Counted from the stretch's first letter, positions 6,251 to 10,978 are shown. The stretch: DNA of 10,978 nt from Solirubrobacterales bacterium (GCA_015655225.1 JAATFK010000365.1:1-10978), one strand, 5' to 3'. The notes: generated from the letters alone by a model not told the origin. Translations and numbers: made by a program.

Positions 6251-6280
6251 CACATCCCCGCGAACGCGGGGAGCCGTTCC
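6251..6280. repeat. Single CRISPR type I-E repeat-like unit
   Basis: A 16-base core CCCCGCGAACGCGGGG (6256-6271), with about five bases before and nine after (AGCCGTTCC), resembles the hairpin repeat of type I-E CRISPR arrays (CCCCGC-loop-GCGGGG). Only one copy is present: no second copy is found about 61 bases to either side, and there are no cas genes. It may equally be a simple hairpin that happens to look alike. Confidence 0.25.
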
Positions 6281-6303
6281 GGCGATGCGCGCGGACGCGC
6301 CGC

Positions 6304-6444
6304 CTAGCGGAGGTTGATCGCGGCTGAGCAGGCGACCGCGAAGGTTACGCCCGCGTAGCCGACGTAGCCGCTCAGGAGGAGCAGCAGCACGCCGATCAGG
6401 CAGACGCCGACGGTGACCAGCCAGCTGATGCGCGTCAGGGACAC
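6304..6444 (-). CDS. Small two-helix membrane protein (46 aa)
   Basis: GTG start at 6444, stop TAG at 6306-6304. The product begins with MSLTRISW and then has two hydrophobic stretches, about residues 8-25 (LVTVGVCLIGVLLLLL) and about 28-43 (VGYAGVTFAVACSAA), separated by SGY. A -10-like GACAAT (6456-6451, minus strand) ends six bases before the GTG, the geometry of a leaderless transcript; there is no Shine-Dalgarno. The frame is open further upstream, but only over the divergent gene. No family is recognised. The sharp switch from Ala/Arg-rich shadow sequence to clean membrane helices is the main evidence that it is real. Confidence 0.45.
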   Translation of the reverse strand: MSLTRISWLVTVGVCLIGVLLLLLSGYVGYAGVTFAVACSAAINLR

Positions 6445-6466
6445 TCCCGTATTGTCGCGTGCGGCG
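6445..6466. promoter_or_regulatory. Compact divergent promoter with a -10-like element read both ways
   Basis: Only 22 bases separate the GTG start (6444, minus) and the ATG start (6467, plus). They hold CGTATTGTCGC. Plus strand: TATTGT (6450-6455) fits TAnnnT and ends 11 bases before ATG 6467. Minus strand: GACAAT (6456-6451) ends six bases before the GTG. Neither start has a ribosome binding site, so both transcripts would be leaderless or nearly so. No -35 is evident. Confidence 0.35.
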
Positions 6467-6934
6467 ATGACGGCTGCGTTGACCCCCCTGATCGCGCTCG
6501 CGTACCTGCGGGAGCTGTCCACCGACGTGCGGGCCGCCGTCGTGCTCGACGGGGACGGCGAGCTGCTCGCCGGCGACCCCGCGATCGTTCCCGCCGCGCG
6601 CGCGCTGCTCGCCGCCTGGGGCGCCGCGCCCGCCGCGCCCCCCGCGCCCGCCGCGCCCGCGCCCGCCGCCGCGTCCCCCACAACCCCTCTCGCCGTCCGA
6701 ACGTCTGCTGGCGTCGCCCTCGCCACCCGCGCCCAGCGCCACGCGATCGTCGTCGCGGCCGGCATCCACGCACTCGTCCCGCTGCTGCTCCATGACCTGC
6801 AGGGGTTGCTTACGGACCTCGGTGACCCGCCAGGGAGGTCAGACCGACAGACCTGGACGGAATCCAGTCACGTGGCCGATTCGGTGGTGCGGGCCGCCGA
6901 GGCGCTCCTCGACGCTGCCGGCCGGCGGGACTGA
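6467..6934 (+). CDS. Roadblock/LC7-like small protein
   Basis: 155 aa from ATG 6467; an ATG at 6413 would run into the divergent gene and has no better signal. Seen: an N-terminal helix (LTPLIALAYLRELSTDV), then strand-turn-strand VRAAVVLDGDGELLAGD (21-37), a helix (PAIVPAARALLAAW), a low-complexity Ala/Pro insert (about 53-70), a strand VRTSAGVALATRAQ, a strand RHAIVVAAG, and a helix HALVPLLLHDLQGLL. This pattern resembles roadblock/LC7 (MglB-like) folds that partner small GTPases in bacteria, but no GTPase gene is in the window and the assignment is by pattern only. The last about 35 residues are polar and helical (HVADSVVRAAEALLDAAG). The Ala/Pro insert lies inside the presumed fold, which is unusual. 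Confidence 0.55.
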   Translation: MTAALTPLIALAYLRELSTDVRAAVVLDGDGELLAGDPAIVPAARALLAAWGAAPAAPPAPAAPAPAAASPTTPLAVRTSAGVALATRAQRHAIVVAAGIHALVPLLLHDLQGLLTDLGDPPGRSDRQTWTESSHVADSVVRAAEALLDAAGRRD

Positions 6935-7103
6935 TTCCCCGCAAACACGTTATTAACGCCTTTAGTGTAAATTTAGTGGAAATCGCATACCAGATTTGCC
7001 GGAATGGCGATATTCCCCGTCGTTACGGGCAATTTGGGTTTGTTCCCGTCCGCGAGCCTTGTTAGCTTCGCCGAACCCCCACCGACCTCAAAGGAGGAGC
7101 ACT
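6935..7103 (+). promoter_or_regulatory. HU control region: promoter, palindrome and tandem 11-base repeat
   Basis: 169 bases, visibly richer in A+T than the genes around it. Promoter: -35-like TTGTTC (7040-7045), 17-base spacer, extended -10 TGTTAGCTT with TAGCTT at 7063-7068, start expected near 7075. AGGAGG (7092-7097) lies six bases before the GTG of the HU gene. Upstream are a perfect 11-base palindrome CGTTATTAACG (6948-6958); a tandem direct repeat TTTAGTGTAAA / TTTAGTGGAAA (6961-6971, 6972-6982); an inverted repeat GGAAT/ATTCC (7001-7005, 7012-7016); and ACGGG/CCCGT (7025-7029, 7045-7049) touching the -35. These look like regulator sites, but no factor can be named. Confidence 0.55.
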
Positions 7104-7379
7104 GTGACGAAATCAGAGTTCGTCGACCAGGTGGCCGCCAACAGCGGCCTCAGCAAGAGAGACGCCGGAGACGCCGTCGACGCCGTCCTCAAGACGGTCG
7201 AGGACGCGCTCAAGCGCGGCAGCGAGGTCACCTTCTCGGGCTTCGGCAAGTTCCACGTCGCCGAGCGCGGCGCGCGCGAGGGTCGCAACCCGAGCACGGG
7301 CGAGAGAATCCAGATCGCCGCGTCCAGAGTCCCGCGCTTCACGCCGGGCTCGGGTCTGAAGAGATCCGTCAAGGGCTAG
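7104..7379 (+). CDS. hup: HU-family nucleoid DNA-binding protein
   Basis: 91 aa, GTG start fixed by AGGAGG six bases upstream and by the family N-terminus MTKSEFVDQVA. It is a dimeric histone-like protein that binds and bends DNA in the nucleoid. Seen: two N-terminal helices (to about 37), the signature VTFSGFGKFHV (42-52), the DNA-wrapping arm AREGRNPSTGERIQI (57-71) with the proline used for intercalation, and the closing FTPGSGLKRSVKG. It lacks the long basic Lys/Ala-Pro tail of mycobacterial and streptomycete HupB/HupS, so it is the short form. It is transcribed alone from its own promoter. Four of its nine arginines (in SKRD, ERIQ, SRVP and KRSV) use AGA, a rare codon in DNA this GC-rich. 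Confidence 0.95.
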   Translation: MTKSEFVDQVAANSGLSKRDAGDAVDAVLKTVEDALKRGSEVTFSGFGKFHVAERGAREGRNPSTGERIQIAASRVPRFTPGSGLKRSVKG

Positions 7380-7529
7380 CAACGCGCCTCGGCTTCGGCA
7401 CGGCTTCGGCTGCAGACCTGCGGACGGGATCGCTGGGCTGCGGCGGGAGCCGTGCCGGGGATGGCGGCCACCCGCAGGCGCCGTCCCATCGCGCTCTGGC
7501 GCCGACCGCGCGGGTATAGTCGCCGCGCT
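7380..7529. other. HU-LysM intergenic stretch with direct and inverted repeats
   Basis: 150 bases with no gene seen. CGGCTTCGGC occurs twice one base apart (7390-7399 and 7401-7410). CGGCACGGCT (7396-7405) is matched by a perfect inverted copy AGCCGTGCCG (7448-7457), which would close a 42-base loop in RNA; this could mark the HU 3' end, though no T-tract follows. The right end holds the LysM promoter. Confidence 0.4.
7515..7520 (+). promoter_or_regulatory. -10 element TATAGT for the LysM-dacA-pfkB unit, probably leaderless
   Basis: TATAGT (five of six bases of TATAAT) stands out in a GC-rich setting and ends nine bases before ATG 7530. There is no Shine-Dalgarno before that ATG. Together these suggest transcription starting at or within a few bases of the start codon. 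No recognisable -35 is seen 17 bases upstream. Confidence 0.55.
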
Positions 7530-7838
7530 ATGGCCTGGTATCGCCCCGCGCATTTCCTCGCGCCACTCTCGTTGATCGCCGTCGGAGTGGGCGTCGTGGT
7601 GATCGTCAAGAAGGAGACGCACCACTCGTCGCCCCCCGCGCAGACGACCACCGTCTCGAGAGCGCCGAGAAGACACACCGCTCCGAAGAGAGCGCGCACG
7701 TACGTCGTCAGAGAAGGCGACACGCTCTCCGAGATCGCCGCCCACGCGAAGATCTCGCTCGCGACGCTCGAACGGCTCAACCCGAACGTCAGCGCGACGA
7801 CGGTCCACCCCGGCCAGAGACTCAAGCTCTCGCGGTGA
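7530..7838 (+). CDS. LysM-domain membrane-anchored protein
   Basis: 102 aa from ATG 7530. Upstream codons in the same frame are Arg-rich and lie across the promoter, so the longer form is rejected. Seen: a hydrophobic N-terminal anchor (about 8-27, FLAPLSLIAVGVGVVVIV), a polar linker rich in Ser, Thr, Pro and Arg (28-56), and one C-terminal LysM domain (57-101: YVVREGDTLSEIAAHAKISL, then LNPNV and HPGQRLKL). LysM binds GlcNAc in peptidoglycan, so the protein is probably tied to the membrane with its LysM in the wall; no catalytic domain is present. The stop overlaps the carboxypeptidase start as GTGA (7835-7838), pointing to joint production with a wall enzyme. Six of ten arginines use AGA, a strikingly high share here. 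Confidence 0.9.
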   Translation: MAWYRPAHFLAPLSLIAVGVGVVVIVKKETHHSSPPAQTTTVSRAPRRHTAPKRARTYVVREGDTLSEIAAHAKISLATLERLNPNVSATTVHPGQRLKLSR

Positions 7839-9124
7839 CGCGGCGCGCTCGCACCGCCCGCGCCGCGCTCCCGCTCCTCGCCGCCCTCCTGACGCTCACG
7901 AGCGCGGCGATCGCCTCGGGCGCGATCGGCGCAAGCCCCGCCGGCGCCGCCGCGATCCCGTCGCCCCCGCGGATCTCCGGTGACTCCGCCGCCGTGCTGG
8001 AGGCCTCCACCTCGATCCCGGTCCTCGCGATCGACGCCGGCCAGGAGCGGCTGATCGCCAGCACGACGAAGATGATGACCGCACTCGTCACGGTCGCCTC
8101 CGTCCCGCTCACGAAGGTCTGCACCGCGCCGTACTACCCCGCCGGCGCGGACGAGTCGCTGCTGGGCCTGCGCACCGGCGAGCGGATGACGGTCGCGGAC
8201 CTGCTGCGCGGCCTGCTGGTCGTCAGCGGCAACGACGCCGCGGCCGACCTCGCCGTCTGCGTCTCCGGCTCGATCCCGCGCTTCGTCGCCGCGATGAACG
8301 CGAAGGCACGCGCACTCGGCCTGCACCACAGTCACTTCACGACGCCGGTCGGGCTCGACACGCCCGGCAACGCCGCGACCGCCGCGGACCTCGCGCGGAT
8401 CGGCATCGACGTGCGCGGGAACGCCTTCCTGCGCGGGGTGGTCGACCTGCGGCACGTGACGCTCAGCAGCGGCGACTTTCCGCGCAACCTGACCAACCGC
8501 AACACGCTCCTGCTCGACGTCCCGTGGGTGAACGGCGTCAAGACCGGTCACACGAACGCGGCCGGCTACATCCTCGTCGCGTCCGGCGCGCAGCACGGCC
8601 TCACGTTCGTCGCCTCGGTGCTGGGCGAGCCGAGCGAGTGCGCTCGCGACGCCGACGCCCTCGCGCTGCTGCGCTGGGCGTTCGCCAGCTACCACTTCGT
8701 CAGACCGTTCCTGCGCGGCACCGTCTACGCACGACCTCGGCTGCGCGACCCCGCCCCCGGCGACGCGGGCGCCCGCGTCGACCTGGTCGCGGCGACCACC
8801 GTCCGCAAGCTGCTGAAGCGGGATGCCGCCGTCCGCCTGCGCGTCGACGCGCCCGCGAGCGTCGCGGGACCCCTCAGACGCCACGCGGTCGTCGGGCACG
8901 TGACCGTGGTCGCGAACGGCCGCACGCTCGCGCGCGTCCCGCTGATCACCGCCAGAGCGGTCCCGGCGGCCGCGGCGCCGGCGCGCGCCCCCGCCGTGGT
9001 TGCGCGAGCCGGTAGCCTGGTACCGATCGTGGCGATCCCGGGGAGTGGAGGCCTGCTCCCGCTGCCGAGGCTCCACGGCGAGCCACGGCGCCCACGTCGC
9101 CGCGCGGACCTGGAGGCTGCATGA
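7835..9124 (+). CDS. dacA: D-alanyl-D-alanine carboxypeptidase (peptidase S11, DacA-type)
   Basis: 429 aa, GTG start at 7835 inside the LysM stop. A basic N-terminus and hydrophobic stretch (about 10-40, ending in Ala-rich sequence) form a signal peptide. Penicillin-binding motifs: Ser76-Thr-Thr-Lys79 (nucleophile motif SxxK), Ser131-Gly-Asn133, and Lys236-Thr-Gly238, in the correct order and spacing for S11. The enzyme removes the terminal D-Ala of wall pentapeptides outside the membrane, limiting cross-linking. Residues about 290-375 look like the beta-rich C-terminal domain of PBP5-type enzymes. The last about 50 residues are Ala/Pro- then Arg-rich (EPRRPRRRADLEAA), with no clear C-terminal anchor, so the protein may be released or held by charge. 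Its last codons contain the ribosome binding site of the next gene, and the stop overlaps it as ATGA. Confidence 0.93.
   Translation: MTRRARTARAALPLLAALLTLTSAAIASGAIGASPAGAAAIPSPPRISGDSAAVLEASTSIPVLAIDAGQERLIASTTKMMTALVTVASVPLTKVCTAPYYPAGADESLLGLRTGERMTVADLLRGLLVVSGNDAAADLAVCVSGSIPRFVAAMNAKARALGLHHSHFTTPVGLDTPGNAATAADLARIGIDVRGNAFLRGVVDLRHVTLSSGDFPRNLTNRNTLLLDVPWVNGVKTGHTNAAGYILVASGAQHGLTFVASVLGEPSECARDADALALLRWAFASYHFVRPFLRGTVYARPRLRDPAPGDAGARVDLVAATTVRKLLKRDAAVRLRVDAPASVAGPLRRHAVVGHVTVVANGRTLARVPLITARAVPAAAAPARAPAVVARAGSLVPIVAIPGSGGLLPLPRLHGEPRRPRRRADLEAA
9013..9018 (+). promoter_or_regulatory. Possible internal -10 (TAGCCT) for the sugar-phosphate kinase
   Basis: TAGCCT matches the TAnnnT pattern common in actinobacterial promoters and lies inside the end of dacA, about 100 bases before the kinase start. 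No good -35 lies at the right distance. It would allow the kinase to be expressed apart from the wall genes. Weak evidence. Confidence 0.2.
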
Positions 9125-10080
9125 TCATCACCGTCACCCTCAACACCGCGATCGACAAGACGCTCGAGGTGCCGAACTTCCGCATCGGCCGGCGTCACCG
9201 CTCGGTCGACCAGACGACGATGCCGGGCGGCAAGGGCGTCAACGTCGCCCGCGCGATCAAGCGCCTCGGCCGGCCCGTGATCGCGACCGGCTTCGCGGGC
9301 GGCGCGACCGGGACCCGCATCGTCGAGGCGCTGACCGCCGAGTCGATCCTCACCGACTTCGTCCGCATCCGCGAGGACTCCCGCACGAACACCGCCGTCC
9401 TCGACCCGACGACCGGCGGCCAGACCGAGATCAACGAGCGCGGCCCGGCCGTCTCCGAGCGCGAGCTGGAGCTGTTCCGCGACAAGCTCCTCTACCTCGC
9501 GCAGGGCGCCGACATCTGCGTCTTCGCCGGCAGCCTCCCGCGCGCCGTCGACTCCGACGTCTACCACGGCCTGATCCGCGAGCTGCACAAGCTCGGCGTC
9601 ACGACCGTCGTCGACACCGACGGCGAGCCGATGCGCCACGCGGTCCGCGCCGAGCCGACCGTCGTCACGCCGAACGTGGCGGAGGCGGAGGAGCTGGTCG
9701 GCCACGAGTTCAACGACGACGAGGACCGCACCGCGGCGATCGCCGAGCTGGTGGAGCTGGGCCCGCGCGAGGCGATCATGACGGTGCCCGACGGCTGCTT
9801 CGCCCAGGTCCAGACGGAGGACGGCCCGCAGCGCTACCGCGTCCGCATCGAGCAGCAGGAGGCGCGCGCCGCGGTTGGCTCCGGCGACGCCTTCCTCGCC
9901 GGCTACGTCGCCGCCCGCTACGACGGCCGCGCGCCGGTCGAGTGCCTGCGCTTCGGCGTCGCCTGTGGCGCCGAGTCGACCAAGCACTTCGGCGCCGGCG
10001 TGATCGATCCGCACGGCGTCGAGCGGCTGCTCGGCGCGGTCGAGGCGATCCCGCTCGGCCTCCCGGCCGCGACCTCCTGA
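9121..10080 (+). CDS. fruK: PfkB-family hexose-phosphate kinase (1-phosphofructokinase / tagatose-6-P kinase type)
   Basis: 319 aa, ATG 9121, with GGAGG (9112-9116) four bases upstream inside dacA. Seen: MIITVTLNTAIDKTL, the typical FruK/LacC/PfkB start; MPGGKGVNVARA (34-45), the sugar-binding PfkB signature 1; FAGSLP (135-140); VVTPNVAEAEEL (181-192); and the second signature AAVGSGDAFLAGY (250-262) with catalytic base Asp256 and the anion-hole glycines. These enzymes phosphorylate fructose-1-phosphate, fructose-6-phosphate or tagatose-6-phosphate with ATP in the cytoplasm. Which substrate is used cannot be read from sequence; no fructose PTS gene is nearby, so the symbol is tentative. The gene begins inside the dacA stop codon (ATGA), an unusual pairing of wall and sugar metabolism. 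A strong hairpin follows at 10196. Confidence 0.88.
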   Translation: MIITVTLNTAIDKTLEVPNFRIGRRHRSVDQTTMPGGKGVNVARAIKRLGRPVIATGFAGGATGTRIVEALTAESILTDFVRIREDSRTNTAVLDPTTGGQTEINERGPAVSERELELFRDKLLYLAQGADICVFAGSLPRAVDSDVYHGLIRELHKLGVTTVVDTDGEPMRHAVRAEPTVVTPNVAEAEELVGHEFNDDEDRTAAIAELVELGPREAIMTVPDGCFAQVQTEDGPQRYRVRIEQQEARAAVGSGDAFLAGYVAARYDGRAPVECLRFGVACGAESTKHFGAGVIDPHGVERLLGAVEAIPLGLPAATS

Positions 10081-10106
10081 CGCGACACGCAGGCACTCTG
10101 CCGCGA

Positions 10107-10128
10107 CGGCTCGGCGAGCGGGGAGCCG
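10107..10128 (+). other. Short hairpin after the kinase gene
   Basis: CGGCTC (10107-10112) and GAGCCG (10123-10128) can pair with a 10-base loop, 27 bases after the kinase stop. It is a weak 3'-end structure. TACAGT at 10143-10148, just after it, is a possible -10 that would place the later terminator-like hairpin in the guaB3 leader. Confidence 0.25.
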
Positions 10129-10195
10129 ACACCCCTCGCTGCTACAGTGAATCGCCTCGGTGGTCGCCGCCTCCACCGCGACGATGACACCCTCC

Positions 10196-10220
10196 CGGCC
10201 CCGTCTCGACGGGGCCGTTT
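10196..10220 (+). terminator. Intrinsic-terminator-like hairpin upstream of guaB3
   Basis: CGGCCCCGT (10196-10204) pairs perfectly with ACGGGGCCG (10209-10217), a 9-bp stem closed by a CTCG tetraloop and followed by TTTCGT. This is the best intrinsic terminator shape in the window. It most simply ends the LysM-dacA-kinase transcript 116 bases after the kinase stop. If the TACAGT element (10143-10148) is a real promoter, the hairpin would sit in the guaB3 leader and could act as an attenuator. Confidence 0.6.
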
Positions 10221-10236
10221 CGTCCGCCACGACCCG

Positions 10237-10242
10237 TACGGT
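10237..10242 (+). promoter_or_regulatory. -10 element TACGGT for guaB3, probably leaderless
   Basis: TACGGT fits TAnnnT and ends six bases before ATG 10249, so transcription would start at the start codon. There is no Shine-Dalgarno in GTTGGA just before the ATG, which agrees with a leaderless message. It lies directly after the terminator-like hairpin. Confidence 0.45.
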
Positions 10243-10248
10243 GTTGGA

Positions 10249-10978
10249 ATGGAAATTGAGATCGGCCGCGGTAAGAAGGCCCGCCGCGCATATGGATTCG
10301 ACGACGTCGCGATCGTGCCTTCCCGGCGCACGCGGGACCCGGACGACGTCGACATCTCGTGGACGCTCGGCCCCTACCGCTTCGAGCTGCCGCTGCTCGC
10401 CTCGGCGCTCGACGGCGTCGTCTCGCCGGCGACCGCCGGGACGATCGGGAAGCTCGGCGGTCTTGCCGTCCTGAACCTCGAGGGGATCTTCTGTCGCTAC
10501 GAGGACGTCGACGAGCAGCTCGAGCGGATCGCGGGCCTCTCGCGTGAGGAAGCGACCCGCGAGATGCAGGAGATCTACCGCGAGCCGGTCAAGCCGGAGC
10601 TGATCGCGCAGCGGATTCGCGAGATCAAGGAGCAGGGCGTTGTCGTCGCCGCGTCGCTGACGCCGCAGCGCGTTCGCACCCACTACGAGACGGCGCTCGA
10701 CGCCGGCCTCGACATCCTCGTGATCCAGGGGACGGTCGTCTCCGCTGAGCATGTCTCGACGGTGACCGAGCCGCTCAACCTGAAGGAGTTCATCGGCCAG
10801 GTGCCGGTGCCGGTCGTCGTCGGCGGCTGCGCCTCCTACCACACGGGCCTTCACCTGATGCGCACCGGCGCGGCCGGCGTGCTCGTCGGCGTCGGCCCGG
10901 GCGCGATCTGCACGACGCGCGGCGTGCTCGGCATCGGCGTCCCGCAGGCGACGGCGATCGCCGACGTCGCGGCCGCCC
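10249..10978 (+). CDS. guaB3: GuaB3-family IMP dehydrogenase homologue, 3' end cut by the window
   Basis: Starts at ATG 10249; 243 codons are present and the frame is still open at the edge. Seen: MEIEIGRGKKARRAYGFDD, the family N-terminus; AIVPSRRTRDPDDVDISW (21-38); LLASALDGVVSP (49-60); LAVLNLEGI (72-80); LVIQGTVVSAEHVS (157-170); and the catalytic loop GPGAICTTRGVLGIGVPQ (216-233) with active-site Cys221. IMPDH oxidises IMP to XMP with NAD+, the committed step to guanine nucleotides. The chain passes from the first barrel strands to the helical stretch at about 82-130 without the CBS-domain pair of GuaB2, as in the GuaB3 subfamily, which usually coexists with a separate GuaB2. The gene has its own likely leaderless promoter, after a terminator-like hairpin. 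Confidence 0.93.
   Translation, partial: MEIEIGRGKKARRAYGFDDVAIVPSRRTRDPDDVDISWTLGPYRFELPLLASALDGVVSPATAGTIGKLGGLAVLNLEGIFCRYEDVDEQLERIAGLSREEATREMQEIYREPVKPELIAQRIREIKEQGVVVAASLTPQRVRTHYETALDAGLDILVIQGTVVSAEHVSTVTEPLNLKEFIGQVPVPVVVGGCASYHTGLHLMRTGAAGVLVGVGPGAICTTRGVLGIGVPQATAIADVAAA

Larger units (their letters stand above)
6121..6303. other. Gene-free, hairpin-rich stretch after rdgB
   Basis: 183 bases with no supportable gene. Three inverted repeats follow one another: 6165-6197 (13-bp stem), 6224-6240 (TGGGTC/GACCCA, 5-base loop) and 6256-6271 (CCCCGC/GCGGGG, 4-base loop). A 12-base direct repeat with one mismatch, CCATAGAACACC (6178-6189) and CCATAGATCACC (6238-6249), is offset by exactly 60 bases. 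The G+C content dips here compared with flanking genes. The stretch is 3' to genes on both strands, so part of it may be terminators; the rest is unexplained. Confidence 0.6.

Noticed and set aside
6251..6280. A CRISPR array
   Set aside because: Only one repeat-like unit is seen, with no second copy at the expected distance and no cas genes, so it is reported as a single repeat-like hairpin.
6077..6307. Small plus-strand frame over the hairpin-rich stretch
   Set aside because: It begins inside rdgB, crosses strong inverted repeats, and has no ribosome binding site or protein-like composition.
6816..6841. GACCTC/GAGGTC inverted repeat inside the roadblock-like gene
   Set aside because: Six-base arms within coding sequence are expected by chance and no role is suggested by position.
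7376..9076. Long open frame on the minus strand opposite the LysM and dacA genes
   Set aside because: Its sequence is a low-complexity mirror of well-supported plus-strand genes.
8725..10854. Long open frame on the minus strand (about 700 codons)
   Set aside because: It runs antisense to dacA, the PfkB-type kinase and guaB3, all with intact catalytic motifs. Long antisense frames are expected at this GC content, and its product has no recognisable domain.
1..10978. tRNA or rRNA genes, insertion sequences, integrase or attachment sites, toxin-antitoxin or phage-defence genes
   Set aside because: I looked for these on both strands and saw no cloverleaf, transposase, integrase, terminal repeats or defence-type domains.

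Overview
The window is very GC-rich, and its gene content points to a high-GC actinobacterium. The best fit is class Thermoleophilia (Solirubrobacterales, Conexibacter-like). The reasons are the murI-rph-rdgB cluster, a GuaB3-type IMP dehydrogenase homologue, a short Flp-type prepilin with a GQGTVEY processing site, and genes packed with 4-base ATGA/GTGA overlaps. The lineage is an inference from style and family content; no rRNA or tRNA is present to confirm it.

Layout. (1) 1-770: 3' part of a class II histone-deacetylase-like zinc amidohydrolase, plus strand. It converges on (2) a minus-strand three-gene operon (3473 to 797): a GT4 glycosyltransferase, a zinc-ribbon/coiled-coil protein with long disordered arms, and a zinc-ribbon membrane protein with a Thr/Pro repeat tail. 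The three are joined by ATGA and GTGA overlaps. (3) Divergent from it, 3612-3830 encodes a lone Flp/Tad-type prepilin. (4) 3942-6120: murI-rph-rdgB (glutamate racemase, RNase PH, dITP/XTP pyrophosphatase), again overlapped. (5) 6121-6303: a gene-free, hairpin-rich stretch. (6) 6304-6934: two small divergent genes, a 46-aa two-helix membrane peptide (minus) and a roadblock/LC7-like protein (plus). (7) 6935-7103: an AT-richer control region feeding an HU-type nucleoid protein (7104-7379). (8) 7530-10080: a LysM membrane protein, a D-Ala-D-Ala carboxypeptidase and a PfkB/FruK-type sugar-phosphate kinase, overlapped as one unit. (9) 10081-10248: a terminator-like hairpin and a likely leaderless start for (10) guaB3, which runs off the right edge.

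How the genes relate. MurI (D-Glu supply), DacA (peptide trimming) and the LysM protein (peptidoglycan binding) belong to cell-wall biology. Rph and RdgB are RNA-processing and nucleotide-pool housekeeping, and GuaB3 is purine metabolism. The operon at 797-3473 is the least understood part: a sugar transferase is co-translated with two zinc-ribbon proteins of unknown role, one of which spans the membrane and carries a Thr-rich outer tail.

Most of the window is ordinary housekeeping. The points most worth a second look are the MurI active-site loop (Cys-Gly-Ser where Cys-Asn-Thr is usual), the zinc-ribbon operon, the concentration of rare AGA arginine codons in the HU and LysM genes, the direct-repeat and palindrome cluster before HU, and the hairpin cluster after rdgB, which includes one CRISPR-repeat-like unit. 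I found no convincing defence system, insertion sequence or integrated element.
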